Below are positions 7,067 through 14,653 of a stretch of DNA of 64,000 nt, in pieces. The notes below the pieces were generated by a model, which did not search any database, was not told where the DNA came from, and saw nothing but the letters and a program-made list of their open reading frames with translations. Origin of the DNA: Cryomorphaceae bacterium 1068 (GTDB lineage: Bacteria; Bacteroidota; Bacteroidia; Flavobacteriales_D; Cryomorphaceae); the NCBI GenBank assembly GCA_027214385.1, contig JAPVXR010000018.1:1-64000 (forward strand), given 5' to 3'. How positions within the stretch are numbered: position 1 is the first letter of the stretch; each line of letters starts with the position of its first letter. A program made the position numbers and the translations under genes.

Positions 7067-8614
7067 TTACCAGCTCGTAGGCTTATAATCTTTTAGAAAC
7101 TTACCACACCAGTGCTTTCCCGTGTTGATCCCGTCAAACAAGGGGTCCAAGACTCTGGCGGCACCATCTACAATGTCGAGTGGCGGCTGGAAGTCGTGAA
7201 TCTCTTGCTTTCTTTTGGCCAATTCTACTGGATCCTCATCAGTCACCCAGCCTGTATCTACGGCATTGGTATAGATACCGTATTTTGCAAAGTCAGCAGC
7301 TGAAGTCAGCGTCATCATATTGAGTGCAGCCTTGGCCATATTGGTATGTGGATGGCGGGCCTCTTTGTGGTATTTGTGGAATTTGCCTTCCATCGCCGAT
7401 ACGTTGATGATGTGCTTCATCCCTGTGTTCTCTTTTTTCATCAAGTGCACCAAGCGGTTGCAGAGTACAAATGGTGCAACGGAGTTGACGAGTTGTACTT
7501 CCAGCATTTCATTGGTGTGAATCTCACCCAACTTCAATCGCCAGCTATTGGTCGTTCTCAAGTCCACTTGCTGCAAGTCGGCATCGAGTTTCCCTGTCGG
7601 GAAAACCTCATCGGCGGGTAGCGCATGGTCTACGGTGTAGGCTATTTGAGACAATTTCGCGGAAGCGCTAAGGCCTATGCCCGGCTGGCTTCCGTGCCAA
7701 GACACGGGTAGGTTTTTCTCCTGACCGGCTACCATGGCACTAATGTCACCCAACTCTTCAAGACAGGCTTCATGGTCAGAGAGTAGGTCTTGCACCGAGG
7801 GTGGCAATTCTGAAATGGGGCGCTCCTCGTTCGGTATCAAATGCTGGTAGAATCCTGCGGGGCGTCGCACGGTCTGCGCGGCATTGTTGATCAGGACATC
7901 CAATCGATCATACTGCTGCTCAATGTAATTGCAAAAAATCTCTACACTGGGAATGTGTCTCAAATCCAATCCATGGATTTTCAGCCGATGCCCCCACTCG
8001 TCGAAATCGTCTTCTTTGGCATAGCGGATGGCCGAGTCGACGGGAAATCTCGTGGTAGCGATGACGGTGGCGCCTGCACGCAACATCATGAGGGTAATGT
8101 GGTAACCTATTTTAAGGCGAGAGCCCGTGACCAAAGCCACTTGCCCCGTAAGGTCGGCCGTTTGAAAGCGCTTGGCGTAATTGAAGTCGCCACACTCTTT
8201 GCACATCGTGTCGTAAAAGTGGTGTAGCTTGGTAAAGATGGCTTTGCAAACGTAGCAGTTTCGAGGGGCCACGATTCGTTCGGCGCGTTCGGTATCGGTT
8301 TCTGCGGGTGCGATCATTTTGGGCGCTACGAAGACCGTCGCTTCGCGGGCACTTCGTATTCCCGTTTCGTTTCGGGCATGCTTATCCCTTTCAGCCGCTT
8401 TGCGTTTGGCATTCTTCTTCGCATCTTTTTTGCGCTTTTTGAACTCGTCGCGCTGCGGACGTGAAAGTCTTCCCGCTTGTGTAATTAACTCTATTCTTCG
8501 CTCCTTAGGAATGTCAAAAATCTGATCGGTATCTCCGTTTAAAGTCTCGAGAATGGATATACAAAGCTCAATTTCTTCTTGCGTTAATTGAGTCTTTTCG
8601 TTGTTGGGTTTCAT
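7067..8614 (-). CDS. SDR-family protein with N-terminal zinc ribbon and non-canonical active site
   Basis: A 515-residue cytoplasmic protein. Residues 1-60 are a helical segment ([16 protein letters not shown]), 60-110 a Lys/Arg-rich stretch, about 118-140 a zinc ribbon with CYVC and CKEC, and about 150-500 a Rossmann fold of the short-chain dehydrogenase family ([10 protein letters not shown], then NNAAQ). Two core motifs depart from the family. The nucleotide loop has Lys in place of the middle Gly of TGxxxGIG, and the YxxxK catalytic pair reads TxxxK (Thr424, Lys428), with Ser406 kept but further away than usual. It may be a catalytically altered oxidoreductase or a nucleotide-binding protein. 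VF530 lies 71 bp upstream on the same strand. A 53-bp relative of its first codons lies before rlmF. Confidence 0.7.
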   Translation of the reverse strand: MKPNNEKTQLTQEEIELCISILETLNGDTDQIFDIPKERRIELITQAGRLSRPQRDEFKKRKKDAKKNAKRKAAERDKHARNETGIRSAREATVFVAPKMIAPAETDTERAERIVAPRNCYVCKAIFTKLHHFYDTMCKECGDFNYAKRFQTADLTGQVALVTGSRLKIGYHITLMMLRAGATVIATTRFPVDSAIRYAKEDDFDEWGHRLKIHGLDLRHIPSVEIFCNYIEQQYDRLDVLINNAAQTVRRPAGFYQHLIPNEERPISELPPSVQDLLSDHEACLEELGDISAMVAGQEKNLPVSWHGSQPGIGLSASAKLSQIAYTVDHALPADEVFPTGKLDADLQQVDLRTTNSWRLKLGEIHTNEMLEVQLVNSVAPFVLCNRLVHLMKKENTGMKHIINVSAMEGKFHKYHKEARHPHTNMAKAALNMMTLTSAADFAKYGIYTNAVDTGWVTDEDPVELAKRKQEIHDFQPPLDIVDGAARVLDPLFDGINTGKHWCGKFLKDYKPTSW

Positions 8615-8685
8615 GTAATCGATAGGTCGTGTCGGTAGTGCAAAGGTAGGTCTCCGGGTTCAAGTCTGCGGGGACATTGTTCTCT

Positions 8686-8928
8686 TTATTTCTTCTTGAC
8701 TACTTTGAGGTAGAGTCGCTCCACCTTTTCTCTGGCCCAAGGCGTTCTTCTCAAAAACTTGAGGCTCGACTTGATTGACGGATCGTTGTTGAAGCAATTG
8801 ATATTGATTCGCATGCCCAATTCTTCCCATCCCAGTTCCTCCACAAGGACCTCCATAATGGTAACCAACTTTACTCCGTGCAGCGGGTTATTGGGTTGTT
8901 GTTCGGGCCGGGGATTTTGGTTTTCCAT
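8686..8928 (-). CDS. VF530 family (DUF2132) protein
   Basis: An 80-residue protein matching the VF530/DUF2132 family almost throughout: [24 protein letters not shown], the invariant [18 protein letters not shown] block (about residues 43-60) and a C-terminal [13 protein letters not shown]. The Vibrio fischeri member has a solved structure with a DNA-binding-like fold, and the family is often labelled a DNA-binding protein; the cellular role is unknown. Upstream bases 8929-9118 are AT-rich, with a 13-bp palindrome GAAAACAGTTTTC at 9000-9012 and no clear promoter box. It may be co-transcribed with the SDR gene downstream. Confidence 0.85.
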   Translation of the reverse strand: MENQNPRPEQQPNNPLHGVKLVTIMEVLVEELGWEELGMRININCFNNDPSIKSSLKFLRRTPWAREKVERLYLKVVKKK

Positions 8929-9118
8929 GGATGTGCTTGTTATCGTTATAAATGCTTAGGACGGAGCTTTATGGTTCAAAAAGGTAATCTGAGTTAAATG
9001 AAAACAGTTTTCTAATTGCTTTATCCACCAGTTCATGGAAATATCTTGAACAAGGAAAACTCATTTCTGATGTTAAAATTTAGATATTCGAGTAACTAAA
9101 ACGTCTTTATTGATCCAT

Positions 9119-9412
9119 TCAAGAAGAGTCTTTGAAGCTCCTGATTCCACCCCTCACCAAAAGCGTAATAACAGTTAGGAAGAATACAACTGCCCATGCT
9201 ACAATAAACTCAAATGCGATTATTGAAACAAACGAAAGGAGACTTCCGCCACCCCAGCCAACTGCAAATGCAGCAATACCTACCGGAAAATACAAATTTT
9301 GAAGAATGGCACAGGACGTGTCTGTGAGAAAAATTAATGCGGACAAAAAATATACGAAAGTTACTATTCCCGATATCCAAAACCCTCTTTTAACAATACG
9401 TTTATAATTCAT
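9119..9412 (-). CDS. small predicted membrane protein, unrecognised
   Basis: A 97-residue protein with two or three hydrophobic segments (about residues 11-31, 38-60 and 65-88) and a positively charged N-terminus (MNYKRIVKRGFW) and C-terminus (RGGIRSFKD), consistent with an inner-membrane protein. I do not recognise a family. Glycines in the central part (GWGGGSLLSF) could mark a tight helical hairpin. It stands alone, 100 bp downstream of the guanine deaminase gene on the same strand and 190 bp upstream of VF530. It could be a real but lineage-specific gene. Confidence 0.5.
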   Translation of the reverse strand: MNYKRIVKRGFWISGIVTFVYFLSALIFLTDTSCAILQNLYFPVGIAAFAVGWGGGSLLSFVSIIAFEFIVAWAVVFFLTVITLLVRGGIRSFKDSS

Positions 9413-9512
9413 GGATACGACAGCTTGAATGCTAGTCTATTTGCTACTGAATATTGATTGTGTACAGTGCAAGTAAATAAACTGAAACCGAGAAAAGCGC
9501 ATCTTCAGAATT

Positions 9513-9989
9513 TCAGTATTCCGTGCGATCTTCTTTGTCAGCCCACTGATCAAAGGCCTTTCGCGCCTCGTCTCTAAGCAATTGATCAAAGGGTATTTTT
9601 CTTTCACCAATGCTCAGGTCCAATTCATCATAGATGAACTGGTCGTCGAACTCTATGGCAGCTGCATCCTCTCTGGAGCAACCGTAGTAGACCTTTGCCG
9701 GACGAGCCCAATAGATGGCGCCCAGACACATAGGGCACGGTTCGCAAGAGGTGTAAACAGTGCATTCATTCAGCTGAAAGGTTTCCAGCTTTTCGCAGGC
9801 CTTCCGTATCGCCACCACCTCGGCGTGAGCCGTCGGGTCATTTTTGGAAGTCACGCTGTTGTAGCCTTCCGACAGGATCTCTCCATCTTTGACAATCACG
9901 CAGCCGAAAGGGCCTCCTGCGTCGTTAGTCATTCCTTCTATGGCCAGCTCGATGGCACGCCTCATAAATTTCTGATCGTATTCTATCAT
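9513..9989 (-). CDS. guaD: guanine deaminase, CDA fold
   Basis: A 158-residue zinc-dependent deaminase. Active-site residues are His55 and Glu57 (HAEVVAIRKAC) and the Cys pair Cys85/Cys88 (PCPMC), preceded by SCE. The C-terminal part FDDQFIYDEL with an R-K-IPF segment is characteristic of the Bacillus GuaD subgroup, where the last helix swaps between subunits, rather than of tRNA-adenosine deaminase TadA. It would convert guanine to xanthine and ammonia in purine salvage. The length equals that of Bacillus GuaD. It follows rlmF by 59 bases on the same strand. A cytosine/other nucleobase specificity cannot be ruled out from sequence alone. Confidence 0.85.
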   Translation of the reverse strand: MIEYDQKFMRRAIELAIEGMTNDAGGPFGCVIVKDGEILSEGYNSVTSKNDPTAHAEVVAIRKACEKLETFQLNECTVYTSCEPCPMCLGAIYWARPAKVYYGCSREDAAAIEFDDQFIYDELDLSIGERKIPFDQLLRDEARKAFDQWADKEDRTEY

Positions 9990-10048
9990 CTAAATTTTCT
10001 TTGATAAAGTCAGTGTATGGTTCCTGAAGTTGAAATGAATAGAAAGCC

Positions 10049-11026
10049 CTATTTCTTGTCCGCTTCCTTCTTCCATCTCTCCTCTCTCCATTCCTTGCGC
10101 TCGGCTTTCGACAGAAAAGACCAGGCGATCACTCGGCTCGATTTATTGCCTGTTCCCATCGGGATGGTTCTAATCTGAATGGCATCCGTCCTATCGAGCA
10201 GCGCGTGAATTCTTTTGAGATTCGACTGCTTAGAAACGATGGTCGAAAACCAAAAGCAGTTCTTGGCGAACTTTTGGCTTTCGCGAATCATATTTTGGAT
10301 GAACTTCCACTCTCCACCGGCGTAGATCAATTCGCTGTTGACTCCCGAAAAATTGAGGTCGGGGTTGTCTACTCTCTTGCCCGAAAGATTCGAAACTTTC
10401 CTTCTGGTCCCTTTTTGAGCATCTTCCGCCGAAGCGTGAAAAGGAGGATTGCAAACGTTGAAATCAATTTTATCCTCTCGTCCCAATACACCGTAGAAAA
10501 TGTCCTTCGGGTTTTCCTGCAATCGGCATTCGATCTTCCCTTTGAGGGATGGATTGGAATGGACAATGCTCTGCGCTGAATCAATGGATCTCTGGTCGGT
10601 ATCAGAACCGATAAAGCTCCAGCCGTACTCCGTATGGCCTATGATGGGGTAAATGCAACTGGCACCCACGCCGACATCAAACCCCAAGATCTTATCACCT
10701 TTCGGAATTTTGCCAAAGTTATTTTCGGCCAATAGATCAGCCATATGGTGCATGTAATCTGCCCTTCCGGGGATGGGTGGACACAAGTTCTCTTGAGGAA
10801 ATTCCCAATAGTCAATGCCGTAGTAATGCTTGAGAATGGCAGTATTCAACAGCCGCACTGCCTGCGGGTTTGAGAAATTTACAGATTCTTTCCCATACTT
10901 ATTGGGCACTACAAAGTCCTTCAAAGAAGGAGTCGCTTTGGTCAAAGCGTTTAAGTCGTATTGCTCTCGGTTCTTGTTTCGAGCATGCAGTCGGGCTTTT
11001 TCGAGATTCTTCTTTTCTACAGGCAT
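10049..11026 (-). CDS. rlmF: 23S rRNA (adenine-1618-N6)-methyltransferase
   Basis: A 325-residue SAM-dependent methyltransferase with the RlmF layout: a basic N-terminus (LHARNKNREQYDLNAL), the SAM-binding strand GFDVGVGASCIYPIIG, and the N6-adenine catalytic motif NPPFHAS. It methylates A1618 of 23S rRNA, a housekeeping ribosome modification. The ATG at 11026 (MPVEKKN) is preferred; an in-frame TTG at 11047 would add seven residues, but that extension derives from a degenerate fragment of another gene and is interrupted by a TAA further up. Followed closely by guaD. Confidence 0.9.
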   Translation of the reverse strand: MPVEKKNLEKARLHARNKNREQYDLNALTKATPSLKDFVVPNKYGKESVNFSNPQAVRLLNTAILKHYYGIDYWEFPQENLCPPIPGRADYMHHMADLLAENNFGKIPKGDKILGFDVGVGASCIYPIIGHTEYGWSFIGSDTDQRSIDSAQSIVHSNPSLKGKIECRLQENPKDIFYGVLGREDKIDFNVCNPPFHASAEDAQKGTRRKVSNLSGKRVDNPDLNFSGVNSELIYAGGEWKFIQNMIRESQKFAKNCFWFSTIVSKQSNLKRIHALLDRTDAIQIRTIPMGTGNKSSRVIAWSFLSKAERKEWREERWKKEADKK

Positions 11027-11069
11027 GATTTGCTGTGGGGTATTCAATAGTAATTTCCAAAATTCTCTG

Positions 11070-11122
11070 CAAAGCTCAATTTATTCTTGTGTTAATGGTG
11101 CTTTTTCTTTGTAGAGTTTCAT
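11070..11122 (-). pseudogene. degenerate copy of the SDR gene's first 17 codons
   Basis: These 53 bases align without gaps to 8562-8614, the first codons of the zinc-ribbon SDR gene, with 44 identical positions by my count. Read on the minus strand they give M-K-L-Y-K-E-K-A-P-L-T-Q-E-stop-I-E-L-C, against [18 protein letters not shown] in the intact gene. A single base change turned the Glu14 codon into TAA. The fragment is in frame with rlmF. It is either a leftover of a duplication or a recombination scar. Confidence 0.6.
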
Positions 11123-11215
11123 TGATCGCAAAATAAGGGCCTCAGCTCTAGCCGAGCGAATAACCTTAAAGATTGCGCTTGTTCGCTAGTACCAACATTG
11201 TCCAAAGGGGTAATG

Positions 11216-12721
11216 TCATTTGGGCTGATAATCTTCACAAAGATAAACCCAGAATTTTCTGGTCTCCTTTCCGTGAGTTTGGATAATGATAGGCGACAGT
11301 TCAGTCACATTAGAGAAGTACCTATCTAATAGAATGGAATGTTGTCCTCTCTTATTTTTGTTTGTAAAGCTATTGTCAGAATCGATAAATAATGCGTCTT
11401 TTCCGCGAAGCTTTGATAGATCATCCCCGATATAATCAGAGTGCAGTGCCTGCTTCCCAATGATATTTTGGGCATAAATTTTTTGATCGGAGTAGAAGGT
11501 CATACAAGCAGTAGTCTTGTATCCATCATCTGAGAATAGGAAGGTATTGGGGTACTTGTTTTGAAGTGCTTCAGCTTTTTCAACAAGTTCGGGCCATCCT
11601 ACCCATGTGTCATCAACTTTGATGGGCACTAAGTAAAAAAGGATTTCAAGGCTGAGCAATACATGAATCACTGCAGCAAAGTACATATGGGTTTTAACCT
11701 GTTTCTTCTTGATGACCATGGCAGTCAAAAGTATTCCCGTGATGTATGAGGGCATCATCCAGTTCAACTTAACCCAGTAGATGGGAGTCAATAAGAAGAA
11801 GCCTAAGAATGTGGGCAGGAAAAAAGCCAATAAAAACAAGGTTTTGTCAGAAGGCAATTTGAATTTGGTGACGGCTTTTTTGATGTGTTTATAAAGCAGA
11901 GTGAAAAAAGAAATGAAGAGTATGGGCAATAAGAGAAGTACTTGATGGCCTATGGCTCCAAAGAAATATTCGGGCTTGACCTCAAACTTTGAGATGCTGC
12001 CGGTTCTGTCTGAAGATTGAAACAGGAACGAGGCAAAGTCATTTTGATAGTTCCAATACCAAACGGGAAAAGTGACGAGCGCCGAGATAATCAACGAAGC
12101 CCAAACCCAAGGCGAAAGCAAGAGTTTTCTGTGCCGGTTTGAAAACAAGAGAAAACCAAGTAGGCCGATTTGCAATAACACCGCGGTGTATTTGCTATCA
12201 AAAGCAAGGCCCATGGCAAGTCCGGCCAAGAGCCAATACCATTTTTTGTTTTCGAAAATAGCCTTGCTCAGGCATATCAGAGAAAGCGTCCAGAACAACA
12301 GCAGTGGCACATCAGGTGTAGAGTTGAAGCTGAGGATAGAAATGAAAACCGTGGTACCTACAAGAGCTAAGCCGGCGTTTAATCTTGGCTTGGACAGAAA
12401 AACAGAACCCAGGCTGTAGAAACTCAGCAAGGTGAGCGAAGTGATGAAAAAGTCTGCCAGCTTTACCACAAGCACAGTCTTCCCGAAAATGGTCGTAAAC
12501 AATCGGAGTATATAACCGATCATTCCCGGGTGATCAAAATAAGAAAGTGACAAGTGCTCTCCGTAGAAATGATAGTAAGCGTCCTGCGGCATGAGGCCCA
12601 TAAAAGGGAGCAAGAAGAGTCGAAACAGCTGAAACCCCAGTACGATGGCTATGGCAGGATGGGATTTTAAAAACAGGCTAAATCTGTTCATCAGGCTTTT
12701 CAGAGTTGACTTTTTTGACAA
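11216..12721 (-). CDS. GT39/ArnT-like membrane glycosyltransferase
   Basis: A 501-residue polytopic membrane protein with about ten or more hydrophobic segments in residues 20-360. The first periplasmic loop holds the family signature acid, Asp47 in PQDAYYHF, and DHP at 63-65, as in the PMT/ArnT-type GT-C fold (GT39/GT83). These enzymes use a polyprenyl-phosphate sugar to modify proteins or lipid A on the periplasmic side. The C-terminal 140 residues form a soluble domain. The donor and acceptor cannot be told from sequence. The gene follows the acyl-CoA thioesterase gene by 27 bases on the same strand, so the two may be co-transcribed. Confidence 0.75.
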   Translation of the reverse strand: MSKKSTLKSLMNRFSLFLKSHPAIAIVLGFQLFRLFLLPFMGLMPQDAYYHFYGEHLSLSYFDHPGMIGYILRLFTTIFGKTVLVVKLADFFITSLTLLSFYSLGSVFLSKPRLNAGLALVGTTVFISILSFNSTPDVPLLLFWTLSLICLSKAIFENKKWYWLLAGLAMGLAFDSKYTAVLLQIGLLGFLLFSNRHRKLLLSPWVWASLIISALVTFPVWYWNYQNDFASFLFQSSDRTGSISKFEVKPEYFFGAIGHQVLLLLPILFISFFTLLYKHIKKAVTKFKLPSDKTLFLLAFFLPTFLGFFLLTPIYWVKLNWMMPSYITGILLTAMVIKKKQVKTHMYFAAVIHVLLSLEILFYLVPIKVDDTWVGWPELVEKAEALQNKYPNTFLFSDDGYKTTACMTFYSDQKIYAQNIIGKQALHSDYIGDDLSKLRGKDALFIDSDNSFTNKNKRGQHSILLDRYFSNVTELSPIIIQTHGKETRKFWVYLCEDYQPK

Positions 12722-12748
12722 TCTTGAAATCCATTTCGGCAGTTGGTT

Positions 12749-13144
12749 TTAATCCGAGTCGGCAATTCGATCTGCCACATATTCCACTTTTGTTTTTCCG
12801 TGGGGAGCAGGTTTTCCATCAGGACCCAAATTCACCATGATAATGCGCTCAATCTCCAAAACCTTTTCTCTGGTCATCTTATTTCTCACTTCACAACGCA
12901 GGGTGATGGATGACTTTCCGAACGCCACAACGGCGATTCCCATCTCGATAATATCGCCTTGCACAGGCGCTTGAATGAAGTTGATCTCTGAGATAAACTT
13001 GGTTACGATATGGCGGTTTTCTAATTGTACGATGGTATACAGGGCTGCTTCTTCATCTATCCATTCCAGGAGTCGCCCACCGAAGAGTGTACCATTTGGG
13101 TTCAAATCACCGGGCTTCACCCATTTTCGCGTATGAAAATTCAT
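12749..13144 (-). CDS. acyl-CoA thioesterase, hotdog fold (YciA/BFIT type)
   Basis: A 131-residue protein of the acyl-CoA hydrolase hotdog family. Family features are NPNGTLFGGRLLEWIDEEAA (about residues 15-34), with the hotdog helix, and a central GDIIEMGIAVVAFGKSS strand region. It would hydrolyse acyl-CoA thioesters in the cytoplasm as a hexamer in known relatives. The usual catalytic Asp in the helix is present as D/E (WIDEE). Gene order Zn-ribbon protein, thioesterase, GT39 runs in one direction with gaps of 79 and 27 bases. Confidence 0.85.
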   Translation of the reverse strand: MNFHTRKWVKPGDLNPNGTLFGGRLLEWIDEEAALYTIVQLENRHIVTKFISEINFIQAPVQGDIIEMGIAVVAFGKSSITLRCEVRNKMTREKVLEIERIIMVNLGPDGKPAPHGKTKVEYVADRIADSD

Positions 13145-13223
13145 GGTCTGTTTTGTTTACTGTTCGAATCAATAAAGCTAAGGATATAGGCATCAAATAC
13201 CCACAAAACTGAGTCCCAGAAAC

Positions 13224-13430
13224 TCATCTCTCTAAAAACCAATGCACAAATCCGCAATTGTCACAGATGTAGTTTTGCGCTCTTTTATTGGCCCATTCCA
13301 ATCCAAAGAAGGTCATTCCGGGTGTATTCATTAGCGTTTCTCGAAACCAGAATTTGTCATTCTCGCAAACAGTACATTGCAGTTTATTCCCTTTTATCAG
13401 CCGTTCTTTTGATTCTTCTTTCTTTGCCAT
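13224..13430 (-). CDS. small zinc-ribbon protein (DUF2082-like)
   Basis: A 68-residue protein with two Cys pairs, CTVC near residue 19 and CDNC near residue 56, separated by about 35 residues with a Thr/Gly-rich hairpin (LMNTPGMTFFGLEW). This spacing resembles the DUF2082 group of predicted nucleic-acid-binding Zn-ribbon proteins. The basic N-terminus (KKEESKERLIKGNK) fits nucleic-acid contact. A perfect TAAATTTG box lies four bases before the ATG. Confidence 0.6.
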   Translation of the reverse strand: MAKKEESKERLIKGNKLQCTVCENDKFWFRETLMNTPGMTFFGLEWANKRAQNYICDNCGFVHWFLER

Positions 13431-13434
13431 TCTG

Positions 13435-13442
13435 CAAATTTA
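13435..13442 (-). promoter_or_regulatory. -7 element directly before Zn-ribbon gene
   Basis: TAAATTTG on the minus strand matches TAnnTTTG exactly and ends four bases before the ATG at 13430, implying a leaderless or nearly leaderless mRNA. A TTG at the expected distance is not visible. Confidence 0.45.
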
Positions 13443-13555
13443 AAGAATACGGTTTCTCTGCTTTGCGATATTTTTATCTGCCTCCGAATTGAAAATAGCA
13501 GCAAGAGCTATATATTACCACTTGGAACTTTTCAATTAACCTTAAACGCAATACC

Positions 13556-14653
13556 ATGCTCCAAAACGACCCAAAACTCAGCACTGCCCTCTCCTATTCG
13601 GTAGAGATTACTATTCGGCTGAGCTTGCTGGCATTAATGATCCTTTGGTGTTTTGACATTATCGCTCCTTTTTCATCCATCATCCTTTGGAGTATAATAC
13701 TGTCCATGGCTTTTTCTCCCTTGTATAATAGAATTTCAAAACGTTTAAGAGGCAAGCGTAAAGCCGCTGCAGGGATATTGGTCGGGGGCTGTTTTGTACT
13801 TATTATCCTGCCTTCTTGGCTTATTTTCGACTCACTCTTCAAGGGGTTTCATAAAATCAAACCGTACTTGGAGTCAGAATCCTTTCAGCTTCCGTCTCCG
13901 TCAGAACAAATTAGAGAATGGCCACTAATCGGGCATGAACTCTTTGACTTGTGGACGGAAGCTCACACAAATTTGGAAGGGTTTATTATGGCTCATGAAG
14001 ACGGACTACTAATCATTGCAAAATCCATCGGCAAAGGAGTTGCCAGCATTGGTGGAGGTCTTTTTGTGTTCTTAGTCTCTATATTGATTGCCGGAGTGAT
14101 CTTAGCGACCATAGGATCTGAAGATTTCGGAAGAAAATTTTTCAAACGGCTTGTTGGGGTTCGTGGCGACGAATTTGCTGAATTGGTAGGTTCCACTGTA
14201 CGTAGTGTAGTGAAAGGTGTAATCGGAGTTGCCATCATTCAAACCTTACTTATCGGTTTAGGAATGGTGATTGCCGGGGTTCCTTACGCAGGAGTTTGGA
14301 CTCTGGTGACTTTGATATTTGCGATTCTTCAATTGCCCGTAATTATTATCATTCTGGGAGTTGTTCTTTGGATGTTCTCTTCCTTTGATACCCTTCCCGC
14401 TGTCTTATGGTCCCTCTATTTCTTAGCTTCAGGTCTTTCGGACAATGTGCTGAAGCCCCTCCTATTGGGTAAAGGCGCCAAAGTCCCAATGCTCGTGATC
14501 TTCTTCGGCGTAATCGGTGGTTTCATTGCTTCGGGATTTATCGGCCTCTTTACCGGAGCCATTGTGGTGTCCTTGGGGTATATCCTGTTTATGTCTTGGC
14601 TTAAAGCCGATGAGGCACCTGCCGATCCGGAGCCGGTTAATCCGAATAATTGA
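13556..14653 (+). CDS. AI-2E family (PerM/TqsA-type) membrane permease
   Basis: A 365-residue inner-membrane protein with about eight membrane segments in the arrangement of the AI-2E transporter family: two pairs at the N-terminus (residues 15-55 and 70-95), a long soluble loop (about 95-150), then four to five helices. The C-terminal GVIGGFIASGFIGLFTGAIV is the family signature, and LKPLLLGKGAKVP just before it is also typical. Substrates in the family range from autoinducer-2 to sodium and are not predictable here. The last 17 bases overlap the convergent patatin gene. A TATATATT box near 13510 preceded by TTG is a possible promoter. Confidence 0.8.
   Translation: MLQNDPKLSTALSYSVEITIRLSLLALMILWCFDIIAPFSSIILWSIILSMAFSPLYNRISKRLRGKRKAAAGILVGGCFVLIILPSWLIFDSLFKGFHKIKPYLESESFQLPSPSEQIREWPLIGHELFDLWTEAHTNLEGFIMAHEDGLLIIAKSIGKGVASIGGGLFVFLVSILIAGVILATIGSEDFGRKFFKRLVGVRGDEFAELVGSTVRSVVKGVIGVAIIQTLLIGLGMVIAGVPYAGVWTLVTLIFAILQLPVIIIILGVVLWMFSSFDTLPAVLWSLYFLASGLSDNVLKPLLLGKGAKVPMLVIFFGVIGGFIASGFIGLFTGAIVVSLGYILFMSWLKADEAPADPEPVNPNN

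Noticed and set aside
11027-11047. TTG at 11047 as rlmF start
   Set aside because: The seven extra codons belong to the tail of a degenerate duplicated leader; ATG at 11026 fits the family better.
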